Part shown: in pieces, positions 26,720-35,613 of the stretch
How positions within the stretch are numbered: the stretch's first letter is position 1
How the letters are laid out: every line of letters begins with the position of its first letter
Origin: an uncultured Gammaproteobacteria bacterium
GTDB lineage: Bacteria; Pseudomonadota; Gammaproteobacteria; Pseudomonadales; Pseudohongiellaceae
DNA: 55,348 nucleotides
Assembly: GCA_913031035.1 (NCBI GenBank)
Contig: CAJWGN010000007.1
Location: 1-55,348, forward strand
Reading direction: 5' to 3'
Notes under the pieces: model-generated
Databases searched by the model: none
What the model was told of the DNA's origin: nothing
What the model saw: only the letters and a program-made list of their open reading frames with translations
Program-made: the position numbers and the translations under genes

Positions 26720-26763
26720 ATCACCTAAAGACCACCTAAAGACCACCTAAAGATCAACCAAAG
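26720..26763. repeat. Four tandem 11-base units upstream of the dienelactone hydrolase
   Basis: ATCACCTAAAG ACCACCTAAAG ACCACCTAAAG ATCAACCAAAG: the two central units are identical and the outer two have one to three changes. They end 38 bases before the ATG at 26802. The one-turn spacing would place any bound protein on the same DNA face, so an activator site is possible, but slippage is equally simple. Confidence 0.75.
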
Positions 26764-26801
26764 TAAAGCCAAAGAATAATAAGTATAAACAGGAGTCAGT
26801 T

Positions 26802-27680
26802 ATGTGCGATGAAGATACGCAACACGATGTAGAAGAATTTTTAGGCAAGCCCAAAGGGATGGGACGCCGCGATTTTAGTAGAATGACAGCTACAGTTGGG
26901 CTGGCAATGATGTTGCCGCCGGTGGCTAATGCTCAGTCCGTCACTGAGTCTGACGTTAACGTAACCACCCCAGACGGCGTGTCCGATTGTTATTTTGTCC
27001 ACCCTTCGTCAGGATCTCATGCCGCTGTCATTATTTGGCCAGATATTCTTGGTCTGCGCCCAGCGTTTCGAGAAATGGGCAGGCGCTTGGCTCAGTCAGG
27101 TTATTCAGTTTTAGTGGTTAATCCCTTCTACAGAGATGCTAAAGCACCTGTCATAGGGGAAGGTGCTAGTTTTGGCCAGCCTGAAACCCGTGCCATAGTT
27201 TTGCCTATGGCTCGAAATCTTAATGCGGAAACCCATTACACCGATGCTAGGGCTATGGTGGATTTTCTAGATCGCCAGCCTGCGGTTGACACGTCGCGGC
27301 GCATTGGAACCACTGGTTACTGCATGGGCGGGCCTATGGTGATGCGCACAGTTGCGGCGGTACCAGATCGACTGGGGGCAGGAGGCACGTTCCATGGAGG
27401 AGGTATTGCCAATGATCAAGATAACAGTCCGCATTTGCTAATACCTCAGACTCAGTCTGCAATGTTGCACTGTGTGGCCGCTAACGATGATGCGAGTGAC
27501 CCGGCAGCAAAAGAGACTTTGAGGGCTGCTTACGCCGCGGCAGACTTATCTGCGGAAATAGAGGTCTATGCAGACACTCTGCACGGTTGGTGCCCGCCGG
27601 ATTCTCAGGTGTACAACGAAGAGCAGGCTGAGCGAGCCTGGAGTCGACTGCTCAACCTATTTGCCAATAACTTGGCTTAA
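26802..27680 (+). CDS. Tat-exported dienelactone-hydrolase family protein
   Basis: 292 residues. A twin-arginine motif (GRRDFSRMTATVGLAMMLPPVANA) directs folded export. The hydrolase fold has the Cys nucleophile in GYCMGG (C174), the acid near D229 (VAANDDAS) and the catalytic His at H261 (TLHGWCPP), the full dienelactone hydrolase triad. IIWPDILGLRPAFREMGRRLAQSGY supplies the oxyanion segment. Many family members act on cyclic esters or carboxymethylene-lactones; an exported copy probably acts on a scavenged compound. AGGAG precedes the ATG, a tandem repeat lies upstream, and a strong terminator follows. Confidence 0.9.
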   Translation: MCDEDTQHDVEEFLGKPKGMGRRDFSRMTATVGLAMMLPPVANAQSVTESDVNVTTPDGVSDCYFVHPSSGSHAAVIIWPDILGLRPAFREMGRRLAQSGYSVLVVNPFYRDAKAPVIGEGASFGQPETRAIVLPMARNLNAETHYTDARAMVDFLDRQPAVDTSRRIGTTGYCMGGPMVMRTVAAVPDRLGAGGTFHGGGIANDQDNSPHLLIPQTQSAMLHCVAANDDASDPAAKETLRAAYAAADLSAEIEVYADTLHGWCPPDSQVYNEEQAERAWSRLLNLFANNLA

Positions 27681-27698
27681 ATCCCTCTTCCTATTCAT

Positions 27699-27723
27699 TA
27701 AGGCCCTCTTTTGGAGGGCCTTA
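27699..27723 (+). terminator. Rho-independent-type terminator after the dienelactone hydrolase
   Basis: TAAGGCCCTC (27699-27708) pairs perfectly with GAGGGCCTTA (27714-27723) around TTTTG. It lies 18 bases past the stop. The U tract downstream is weak (ACATCTTT), but the GC-rich stem is strong. Confidence 0.8.
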
Positions 27724-28096
27724 ACATCTTTAACTGAATTTTTAAGAGGCTGCTGGACAGGTTTTGCCTGCTGCCATCGCTCACCAAGCCTTCTTTCACT
27801 TTCTTAACATTTACTTTGCCTGCTTTTGGCGCAGCTAATGACCTAACTCTCCTAAAGTTTCGTTGGCTTATTAGGTCAAACAAATCCAAACTAATTGTTT
27901 TTCACCTCGCATATGGGGCGATTCATCATAGATACTGAGGGCTTTAGTGAACTGATGAACGAAAAGACGCGTAAAATTTGTATAAAGACAAAATAAACGA
28001 CCGATCCAGTACCATCTAAAATGTGCGTTGCCCTCAAACGCCTAAAAAAAGAAAAGCATACAATAAACATAGGCCTCTAGGCCTTAGGAAATTAAA
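27724..28096. other. Promoter region upstream of the RND operon, no gene seen
   Basis: About 370 bases, AT-rich towards the RND adaptor start. It should hold the operon promoter. No TetR- or MarR-type regulator gene is adjacent and no clear palindromic operator was found. Confidence 0.45.
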
Positions 28097-29221
28097 GTGA
28101 AATTTATTATCCGACACCCGGTATTTTTAATCATGATCGCCGGCGCGCTTGCCCTGGCGTACATGGTATTCGCCAAAGTAGCTGAGGAACCTGCCGCACG
28201 ACGTGGTTTTAGTGGCGGTTTTGGGGGTGCCCCAGTGGTGGGTCTAAGCTTGGTTGAGCAGCGTCTCATAGCTGATCAAATTGAGTCAGTAGGAACTTCT
28301 GTTGCTAATGAGTCCGTCGATTTGGCAGCGAAGGTCTCGGAAACTGTTTCTACCGTCAATTTCGAAGACGGCGATTTCGTAGAGCGTGGGCAGGTATTAG
28401 TGGAGCTGGTCAATGCCGATGAAGCAAGTCGTCTAGCCGAAGCTCAAGCCACCGTTGATGATGCTATTCGTCAATTTGATCGCATTCAGAACCTTTCAGC
28501 ACAAAACTTAGTGGCAGATAACGAAAAAGATCAGGCAAGAACTAATTTGGAAACAGCGAAGGCGCGTTTGGAAGGTGTTTTAGTTGCGATGGACGATCGC
28601 TTAGTCCGGGCCCCGTTTAGCGGGTATCTTGGCTTTAGAAATATTAGTGAAGGCACACTGCTTACCCCAGGAATGGTCATCACTACGCTGGATGATGTGT
28701 CAGTAATCAAGCTAGATTTTACTATCCCTGAAATATATTTCGCCGAAGTGAAAGAGGGTCAGGTCATTCAATCCAATAGCATCGTCTATGGAAATAAGGT
28801 ATTTGAAGGCACGGTGAGTGTTGTCGGCTCGCGAATTGATCCGGTAACACGAGGAGTTTCAGTGCGTGCGACGATTAATAACAGCGCCATGCTACTTCGC
28901 CCAGGAATGTTGATGACAGTTTCGCTGGCGTTAAACGAAAAATTTGCATTAGTTGTTCCAGAACGGGCGCTCATTGCATCCCAGGGTCGGCAATATGTGT
29001 TTGTGGTTGACAGTAAAAATAAAGTTGCTAGAACAGAAGTAGAATTAGGTCGCCGCAGAGACGGCTTTGTAGAGGTTATATCCGGTCTTGAGCAAGGGCA
29101 AGAAGTCGTCAGTGAAGGCACGGTAAAAGTTAGACCAGGGCAAACAGTTCAGCCTCAGGGCGCAGAGCGAGCTCCAAGGGGTGCTCCGCAAGCACGTCCG
29201 CCTGGTCCGCGGGGAACTTAA
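28097..29221 (+). CDS. RND efflux periplasmic adaptor (membrane fusion protein)
   Basis: 374 residues starting at GTG with AGGA 8 bases ahead. A single N-terminal helix (PVFLIMIAGALALAYMVFAKV) anchors the protein. Order of domains: lipoyl half (VGTSVANESVDLAAKVSETV, NFEDGDFVERGQVLVELVN), a short coiled-coil hairpin (about 115-160, with AQATVDDAIRQF), the second lipoyl half (RAPFSGYLGFRNISEG), beta-barrel, and membrane-proximal domain (LGRRRDGFVEVISGLEQGQEVV). A Pro-rich tail follows. It links the inner-membrane pump encoded 79 bases downstream to an outer-membrane channel that is not encoded here. Confidence 0.93.
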   Translation: MKFIIRHPVFLIMIAGALALAYMVFAKVAEEPAARRGFSGGFGGAPVVGLSLVEQRLIADQIESVGTSVANESVDLAAKVSETVSTVNFEDGDFVERGQVLVELVNADEASRLAEAQATVDDAIRQFDRIQNLSAQNLVADNEKDQARTNLETAKARLEGVLVAMDDRLVRAPFSGYLGFRNISEGTLLTPGMVITTLDDVSVIKLDFTIPEIYFAEVKEGQVIQSNSIVYGNKVFEGTVSVVGSRIDPVTRGVSVRATINNSAMLLRPGMLMTVSLALNEKFALVVPERALIASQGRQYVFVVDSKNKVARTEVELGRRRDGFVEVISGLEQGQEVVSEGTVKVRPGQTVQPQGAERAPRGAPQARPPGPRGT

Positions 29222-29300
29222 CAGAAGAGCTAGTAAGTACGTTCACCTTTCTCATTTTATGGTTTTCCTGTTGTCACAACACAATTTGAGCGTCTAAATA

Positions 29301-32300
29301 ATGATTCTTTCGGATATTTCAGTAAAACGGCCGGTTTTTGCAAGCGTACTAAGTTTAATGCTCGTTGCATTTGGTATTATGTCTTTTAATGAATTACCCC
29401 TTCGCGAATATCCTGACACTAGCCCTCCTGTAGTTTCTATAAGTACTACCTACCCGGGTGCATCCGCTCAGATAGTGGAAACTCAGATTACCGAAATCAT
29501 TGAAGATCAGATTAACGGAATAGATGGCATTGATGCCATCAACTCATCCAGCAACGATGGCAGTTCTCGAATCTCTGTGGAGTTTGCGGTAGGCACTAAT
29601 ATTGAAGTTGCCGCGAACGATATCCGCGACAAAATTTCACGGGTTATTCGCTCACTGCCTGAAGATGTAGATCCGCCTCAGATAGCGAAAGCGGATAGCG
29701 ATGCTAGACCTATTCAATACTTCAATCTGGTAAGTAGCCAGATGTCTTATTTAGAGCTAAATGATTATGCTAATCGCTACATCGTCGATCAGTTTGCTGT
29801 TCTTGACGGCGTATCCAATGTAAGGGTGAGCGGTAACGGCGGTTTTGCGATGCGAGTTTGGTTAGACCGCGTTGCGTTAGCGGCTCGTGGATTGACTGTC
29901 ACTGACGTTGAAAATGCTCTTCGCCGTGAGAACGTCGAACTACCTGCCGGTAGAATAGAATCTGTTAATATGGAATTTGCGGTGCGTGTTGAAAGAATCT
30001 TTCAATCCGCTGATGACTTTTCTAGTCTAGTTATAGCGCGGGGAGAGGATAATTTTTTAGTCACCTTGGGCGAAGTCGCGCGAGTTGAATTGGGCTCGGC
30101 AAACGAGCGCTCAATTTATAAAGGCAATGGGGTCGAGGCGGTGGGCCTTGGAATAGTCAAGCAATCTACTGCCAATAGCTTACAAGTTCTCAGGAGCACT
30201 GAGGCTTTGGCAGAAAGAATTAAGCCTACACTGCCCGGTCACATGGATCTGGTCGTGTCTTCCAGCGATGCAGAATTTATTGAAAATGCGATCTCCTCAG
30301 TATATACAACCATATTTATGACTATGGTGTTGGTGAGCTTAGTTATTTATATGTTCCTTGGCTCGGTCCGAGTCATGTTAATTCCCGTTGTTACAATCCC
30401 AGTTTGTTTGATGTCGACATTCATTATTTTGTCAGCATTTGGTCTCTCCATAAATCTAATAACATTATTAGGGCTTGTCCTGTGTGTTGGTCTTGTGGTC
30501 GATGATTCGATTGTAGTGCTGGAAAATATTCAGCGCCGTGTGGAGGGGGGGGAGCCCCCTTTGCTCGCGGCATATAACGGGTCAAGGCAGGTAGCCTTTG
30601 CGGTTATCGCGACTACTGCTGTTCTCATGGCAGTGTTTGTGCCGGTGGTATTCATGGAGGGAAACCTAGGTATTTTATTCTATGAGTTGGCGGTTACGAT
30701 ATGTGGAGCGGTGGTCATATCCAGCGTATTGGCGCTGTCTTTAACACCAATGATGAGTTCTAAATTGCTGAATAACCACGCTCATGAAAGCTGGCTGACT
30801 CATCATGTTGATATCTTCTTTCGGTGGCTTCAGCGCGGTTATCACGAAGCCTTAACAAAATGCCTTCGCTACAGCTGGGTGGTTGCTAGTTCACTTGTAC
30901 TTGTAATGGCGGCAATTTTTATGCTGTTTCAACAGTTGCCATCAGCGTTTGCCCCTTCGGAAGATCAAGGTGTAATTTTCGCGCGTATCGCCGGTCCCGA
31001 AGGCGCCAACCTGAATTATATGGAAGATCAGGTTAATGCTATTCAAGAGACACTGATGGATTATGTTGACGTTGGCGAAGTTCAAAACATCGTGACTATG
31101 ACCCCTGGTTGGGGCGGCGGCGGTGGGGTCAACAGCGGCATGACTATTATTTCTTTGCCGTCTTGGGAAGATCGGACCAAACAAACCTCCGAAGTGATGA
31201 GTGAATTAAATAAGAAGTGGGCAGAGATACCCGGTGTCAGAACATTTATGTTTATGCGTTCAGGCCTTGGTCGCGGAGGCGGGGGTGACCCGGTTCAATT
31301 TGTTATCGGCGGCCGAAGCTACGATGAGTTAGTTCAGTGGCGAGACCTGTTGATGGAGAGAGCTAGAGAAAGTGGAATATTTACTCGCATTGATTCTGAC
31401 TTCAATGAGACTAAGCCTAGTCTTTCAATCACGGTGGATAAAATTCGGGCGGCAGATTTAGGTTTGTCGATCCAGTCAATTGGCCGCACGCTGCAAGCGA
31501 TGATGAGCGAAAGTAGGGTAACGACATTTGCCAGTGCGGGCGAAGAATATGATGTTATCTTGCAAGCGGAAGAAGAGCAGCGTGCAAGTCCAGATGATCT
31601 GACAAATATTTATGTTCGTTCCGATACCTCGGGTCAGCTTATTCCTCTGTCCAATGTGATTAGCGTTGAAAACACAGCCGGTCCAACGTCACTGCGCCGT
31701 TACAACCGGATCAGATCAATTACTATCTCCGCAGGCTTGGTGCCAGGGGCAGGGTTAGATTCTGCGCTGGCGTTCTTAGAGAACGTGGTTGCCACCGAAT
31801 TGCCTGAATACGCGCAAATTGATTACAAAGGAGAGTCATTGGATTTAAAGAGCTCTTCAGGTGGCATCGCCACCATATTCCTTTTAGCTTTGTTGGTGGT
31901 ATTTTTAGTATTGGCGGCCCAGTTTGAGAGTTTTGTTCACCCGCTGATTATAATGACCACCGTACCGTTGGCTATCTTAGGCGCTTTGATAGGCTTATTG
32001 CTCACCGACAGTTCATTGAATATTTACTCAAATATCGGTTTGGTAATTCTCGTTGGCATCGCCAGTAAGAACGGTATTCTTATTGTGGAATTTGCCAATC
32101 AGCTTCGTGATGAAGGGCGGGAATTTGGTCAGGCCTTGATTGAGGCCTGCGATCTTCGCTTGCGCCCGGTATTGATGACGGCTATTTCAACCTTGATGGG
32201 TGCTATACCGTTGATTCTTGCAACCGGTGCCGGATCCGAAAGCCGTATACTTCTCGGTACGGTGATTTTCTCAGGCGTACTGATGACAACTATTACGACC

Positions 32301-32432
32301 CTGTTTGTAGTGCCCGTGGTTTATAACCTGATTGCCCGCAATACCGGCTCTCCAGAAACCGTGTCTAGAGTGCTGGAGACCTTGCAAAAGACGGAATCTG
32401 AATCAAAACCAGCGGCAGAGAAATTGGCGTAA
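29301..32432 (+). CDS. RND multidrug-type efflux pump, HAE1 family
   Basis: 1043 residues, full length. The proton-driven trimeric inner-membrane pump expels hydrophobic compounds. It starts SDISVKRPVFASVLSLMLV, with porter-domain motifs FNELPLREYPDTSPPVVSI and GIDGIDAINSSSNDGSS. Transmembrane helix 4 carries the proton-relay pair in LCVGLVVDDSIVVLENIQR. The second half repeats the architecture (ILVGIASKNGILIVEFANQL, RPVLMTAISTLMGAIPLILA). A Gly-rich stretch in the second porter region (TPGWGGGGGVNSG and SGLGRGGGGDPVQF) is notable. Upstream is its adaptor. No tolC-like gene follows, so it must recruit a channel from elsewhere. Confidence 0.95.
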   Translation: MILSDISVKRPVFASVLSLMLVAFGIMSFNELPLREYPDTSPPVVSISTTYPGASAQIVETQITEIIEDQINGIDGIDAINSSSNDGSSRISVEFAVGTNIEVAANDIRDKISRVIRSLPEDVDPPQIAKADSDARPIQYFNLVSSQMSYLELNDYANRYIVDQFAVLDGVSNVRVSGNGGFAMRVWLDRVALAARGLTVTDVENALRRENVELPAGRIESVNMEFAVRVERIFQSADDFSSLVIARGEDNFLVTLGEVARVELGSANERSIYKGNGVEAVGLGIVKQSTANSLQVLRSTEALAERIKPTLPGHMDLVVSSSDAEFIENAISSVYTTIFMTMVLVSLVIYMFLGSVRVMLIPVVTIPVCLMSTFIILSAFGLSINLITLLGLVLCVGLVVDDSIVVLENIQRRVEGGEPPLLAAYNGSRQVAFAVIATTAVLMAVFVPVVFMEGNLGILFYELAVTICGAVVISSVLALSLTPMMSSKLLNNHAHESWLTHHVDIFFRWLQRGYHEALTKCLRYSWVVASSLVLVMAAIFMLFQQLPSAFAPSEDQGVIFARIAGPEGANLNYMEDQVNAIQETLMDYVDVGEVQNIVTMTPGWGGGGGVNSGMTIISLPSWEDRTKQTSEVMSELNKKWAEIPGVRTFMFMRSGLGRGGGGDPVQFVIGGRSYDELVQWRDLLMERARESGIFTRIDSDFNETKPSLSITVDKIRAADLGLSIQSIGRTLQAMMSESRVTTFASAGEEYDVILQAEEEQRASPDDLTNIYVRSDTSGQLIPLSNVISVENTAGPTSLRRYNRIRSITISAGLVPGAGLDSALAFLENVVATELPEYAQIDYKGESLDLKSSSGGIATIFLLALLVVFLVLAAQFESFVHPLIIMTTVPLAILGALIGLLLTDSSLNIYSNIGLVILVGIASKNGILIVEFANQLRDEGREFGQALIEACDLRLRPVLMTAISTLMGAIPLILATGAGSESRILLGTVIFSGVLMTTITTLFVVPVVYNLIARNTGSPETVSRVLETLQKTESESKPAAEKLA

Positions 32433-32751
32433 CGGTTAAGGAAAGCCGTTGCGTTAAGCTCTATCAATGGAAAAGCGGGTGCTTGGTCGAAATTATCCGT
32501 GTAGAAGTTGATCTGGTCGGGCCCAGATGCTGCGCGCTGGCGGTCGTCGAGCCAGAGTTAGTCAAGCTAACGCTAGGCGAGCTTGCTTGAGGCGCGTCTG
32601 CTTTAACCTAGGAGGACTTTTCCTTGGTTGCTAGTCGGGCCTATCAGGCAGGCTGAAGTCGATTTACATCAGCAAAGAGGGCTTGCTAGAAGTTTTTTGC
32701 CCCTGCCACCAGCCGTTCACCGCCCGCCTTATATTTCAGAAGGGGTCGAGG
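32433..32751. other. Intergenic region, no intact gene
   Basis: GC-richer than other spacers. A plus-strand stop-free stretch near 32505-32588 could be a coding remnant, but no family is recognised. A short inverted repeat (AACGG...CCGTT, about 32431-32450) just after the pump stop may assist termination. Confidence 0.35.
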
Positions 32752-33312
32752 CTAGATAGCGGATGCTACGTGAAACGTCCACCAATGATCAGGTCTGGGC
32801 GCGTCAGGGTTTGGAGTGGGATTAATCGCTGCGCCTCCAAATGTCTGCAGCTTGGCAACTCTTGCGCTCCATGCAGTATCCATTCGAGCAGGATCTGTTT
32901 CTCGATTCAAAACAACAGGGTAAACGATGCCATTTAGGCGCAGCATTGCGTGTTCGTTGGCTTCAACCTTTCCTGCCCAGTATTTCCGTGTGCAAACCGA
33001 ACAGCTAAGAAAAAGCTCGCCCTGTGAGGTAGACATACAGTTCAAATTAATTGAATGAGGGCGAATGCCAGCATAGATTTGGATTTGGCATAAGGCTTCT
33101 GAGTTAGCGAAAGTCCAGTCATTTACTCGCTCCGGGGCTCTTTCTCCGAATAGAAATCCGCCAGGGGTGCGCTCGCAGGGGCATATGCTGGAATAAAGGG
33201 TAAATCCGAGTGCCAACGCGATGATGGCGGCGACACTCGCTGAGATAGCAATGATGATAGTTTTGCTGACGGGTGATTCAACTATTGATTCGGACATAAC
33301 GTAACCAACCAT
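32752..33312 (-). CDS. Membrane-anchored split-barrel-like protein of unknown function (copy 2)
   Basis: 186 residues. A hydrophobic helix (IIIAISASVAAIIALALGFTL) precedes a periplasmic domain: CPCERTPGGFLFGERAPERVNDWTF, GELFLSCSVCTRKYWAGKVEANEHAMLRLNG, YPVVLNRETDPARMD. It shares the block order of the protein at 20121-20633 (GG-F-GE, DW-F, LR-x-x-G-x-x-Y, R-x-x-DP, final W-x-F-x-VA). It differs by carrying six extra-cytoplasmic cysteines, including CPC and CSVC, which could form disulfides or a metal site. In-frame ATGs at 33312 and 33297 are both possible; neither has a good ribosome site. Function unknown. Confidence 0.7.
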   Translation of the reverse strand: MVGYVMSESIVESPVSKTIIIAISASVAAIIALALGFTLYSSICPCERTPGGFLFGERAPERVNDWTFANSEALCQIQIYAGIRPHSINLNCMSTSQGELFLSCSVCTRKYWAGKVEANEHAMLRLNGIVYPVVLNRETDPARMDTAWSARVAKLQTFGGAAINPTPNPDAPRPDHWWTFHVASAI

Positions 33313-33414
33313 TTTGAATGAGGTGTCAGGTTACAGCAGTTGGATTCGATAAAAAAATATTTGTGGAATAATTTTTATCAGGAAACCGTTCATTTGAGAT
33401 GGGTCGAGGTCGAA

Positions 33415-34590
33415 CTACATTTGTTCGGTCTCTAGTCTGAATAAGGCTTGCAAAATACGTCGCCATTGGACGTATTGTTCATCCATGGTTCCACTTACGC
33501 CGTTAACCTGCTCGCTCAATTCAAGAATAGCGGGCGCCAACTCCCTATTAAAACCGGCGGCGAGTTCGCGGAATTCTTGTTCATAGATTTTGCTCCAACG
33601 ATAACGATCGTAGCGCTGGGTTAGAGAAGTAAAAGAACGTGACGTTCCATAATCATTTAGGTCATAGTCCTCAAGGCGTGTGGATAGCCTTTGCGTTTCG
33701 TCGATTTGGTCGTGGGAATAGCGGCGCCAGATGACATAAGAAGCCTGCATTTCAGTATAAAGTGCCTCGTAATATTCATCGACCGTGTCAATAAATCCTA
33801 AATGCCTTTCCCGCATATCATCGACCCGTGCCAACATAGGGTCTGCCTCAGCTAAGAGGCTTGTGACAGTCAGTAACCCCTCGGTACCAGTAGTAAGGGT
33901 GTGTGCGAATGTTTCTGGTGACAAATCACTTGCGTAGACCATTTGGGAAACTCGCTTTATATTGACGAGTTCGGCGCTATCCATTAATTCACGGGCTGCC
34001 AGTAAGTCATTGGCAATCTGATCGTACAAGTCTTGGAAAGGATCTATAAAGCCATTAGGATTAAAAGGGCTTCCGGTGGTGAATCGGGTCGATTCTGGAA
34101 AATCTGAAAGCGTTGTAGTGTCGGCATAGGTTTTATTAAGCCATTGCCGGCCTGAGCTATCTGTCGCCAGGATGGCTATTTCTAATCGCTCGCCATCAGA
34201 ATGCAGAACCGTACCATCAACTTGAATATCCACCGAAGGGTCCGGTTGCGGTAAGACTCTAACGGCGCCCCAGTGGTCAGCCTCTAACAGAGTGTTTCGG
34301 AGAACGTAGGGGAGATACTTAACTTCGTTTTCACGAATCTCCGCGTAGACCCATTCCTCGAAACGCTCACGGTCTTCGTTGTCTAACTTGTTATCGAAAA
34401 CTTGTATTCCAATTTCTAGCTGAACAGAGTCCAGCGGCGCCTGATTAGCGATAAGTAGCTCTACTGCTCCGACAGATGGCAATAAAACAACCACCGGAGG
34501 CGGTGGCAGAGATTGGGCACAGGAGCCTACAAGGGCCAGAATAAGGCTGGCAGCGATGTATCTTGTCAAGAATTTACTAAACAGTGCCAT
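33415..34590 (-). CDS. Lipoprotein of unknown function
   Basis: 391 residues. The lipobox LVGSC at about 20-24 is followed by a Pro stretch (SLPPPPVVVLLPS). The N-terminal half is a mixed alpha/beta domain (LDNEDRERFEEWVYAEIREN, WGAVRVLPQPDPSVDIQVDGTVL, DSSGRQWLNKTYADT). The C-terminal half is charged and helical (DDMRERHLGFIDTVDEYYEALYTEMQASYV, RYDRYRWSKIYEQEFREL), probably an elongated helical bundle. This design fits an outer-membrane-anchored periplasmic assembly factor, but no known family is recognised. It is the second gene of a pair with 34600-35409, 9 bases apart. Confidence 0.75.
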   Translation of the reverse strand: MALFSKFLTRYIAASLILALVGSCAQSLPPPPVVVLLPSVGAVELLIANQAPLDSVQLEIGIQVFDNKLDNEDRERFEEWVYAEIRENEVKYLPYVLRNTLLEADHWGAVRVLPQPDPSVDIQVDGTVLHSDGERLEIAILATDSSGRQWLNKTYADTTTLSDFPESTRFTTGSPFNPNGFIDPFQDLYDQIANDLLAARELMDSAELVNIKRVSQMVYASDLSPETFAHTLTTGTEGLLTVTSLLAEADPMLARVDDMRERHLGFIDTVDEYYEALYTEMQASYVIWRRYSHDQIDETQRLSTRLEDYDLNDYGTSRSFTSLTQRYDRYRWSKIYEQEFRELAAGFNRELAPAILELSEQVNGVSGTMDEQYVQWRRILQALFRLETEQM

Positions 34591-34599
34591 ATTAGATCG

Positions 34600-35409
34600 T
34601 TATTCCAGCTCGGTTTCTTGGCTGCAGACATTGCCACGGCTCAAGGTTTGAATACATTTGTACTGGTTTGGTGCGGCATCATATCGATTAAAAGCCTGTC
34701 TTAAGTTAAAAGGGGCCGAACCTTTGCTTCTTACCCCAGTTACCATCTGCAACAACTCTCTATCTGAAGAAACAGTAAACCGGTGTGTGATCGTGATGTC
34801 GCCTGGCAGAGTGATTACAAACAGCAAGCGCTGATTTTCCCAGCTACAGACTTCAGAGCCGTGGACGCTGGTAAACACTTCTTGGCTGCCATTATCAACC
34901 CCACACACAAGTGGTGCCTCGCCCTCTCTTTCAATTCTGACTTGGTAACGGTCCTGCACAATCGTTAAAAGGTTCTGACGGCTTATGTATTCGGCCAATC
35001 TCGCAAGATCGACGACACTCGAGCGCCGCCCGCTATTGAGATTTATATTGCCGATAGAAATTGCTGGGCCCCCGCCTGAGCGTGTTCCTGATCGTTGGTT
35101 GTTAGCCTGCTCCTGCCTCAGCCGCATCATGCGGTTAAGTTCGTCTTGCCAGCTGTCGCTGCGACGAAAATCTTTCTCCCAAGATCCTGAGAAGTTCATT
35201 CGCAGCGGCGTCTCTAAATCCAAGAAAGGCAGATCACCCGAGCCTTGCTCAGAGCCTCGCCCTGAGGTTTTTCCAGAACTTTGAGCATAGCCAAATGGGA
35301 GCCAGAAGCTCAGCAAAAAAAATACAGCAAAAGCTCCCCTTATACTTTTCCAAGCAAGAGCTGGTCTTAAACGTTTAGGTCGAGCTCCGCTAGGGATGCT
35401 TGCCATCAT
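34600..35409 (-). CDS. Exported protein of unknown function, partner of the adjacent lipoprotein
   Basis: 269 residues. A long basic N-terminus precedes a signal helix (GAFAVFFLLSFWLPFGYA). A Ser/Gly-rich linker (SSGKTSGRGSEQGSG) leads to the segment SWEKDFRRSDSWQDELNRMMRLRQEQ and a second Gly/Arg-rich linker. The C-terminal beta-rich domain (YQVRIEREGEAPLVCGVDNG, WENQRLLFVITLPGDITITHRF) has four Cys. The domain resembles a small lipocalin-like or sensor fold in outline only. It precedes the lipoprotein gene by 9 bases on the same strand, so the two probably act together in the envelope. An alternative ATG is one codon downstream. Confidence 0.72.
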   Translation of the reverse strand: MMASIPSGARPKRLRPALAWKSIRGAFAVFFLLSFWLPFGYAQSSGKTSGRGSEQGSGDLPFLDLETPLRMNFSGSWEKDFRRSDSWQDELNRMMRLRQEQANNQRSGTRSGGGPAISIGNINLNSGRRSSVVDLARLAEYISRQNLLTIVQDRYQVRIEREGEAPLVCGVDNGSQEVFTSVHGSEVCSWENQRLLFVITLPGDITITHRFTVSSDRELLQMVTGVRSKGSAPFNLRQAFNRYDAAPNQYKCIQTLSRGNVCSQETELE

Positions 35410-35613
35410 AAGTGCTTATACGAACAAAGGTTGATAACTATGCGAGTACTTCTGGTAAGTTATCGCGAGAATAAACAAGGTGACACTTTAAACTACTTGA
35501 ATGCCATTAGACATTCAGTTTATTGGGGCCTGTCGAGTTGGACAATCTATCCATAGACTTTTATCCTCGTTTGATGAGCCAGGTCGACTAAATTGTCATG
35601 TAAGGTAACTACT

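Noticed and set aside
26720..26763. CRISPR array
   Set aside because: Units are 11 bases, contiguous without spacers, and there are no cas genes anywhere in the window.
28097..32432. Complete tripartite efflux operon
   Set aside because: Only adaptor and pump are present; no outer-membrane factor gene lies up- or downstream.
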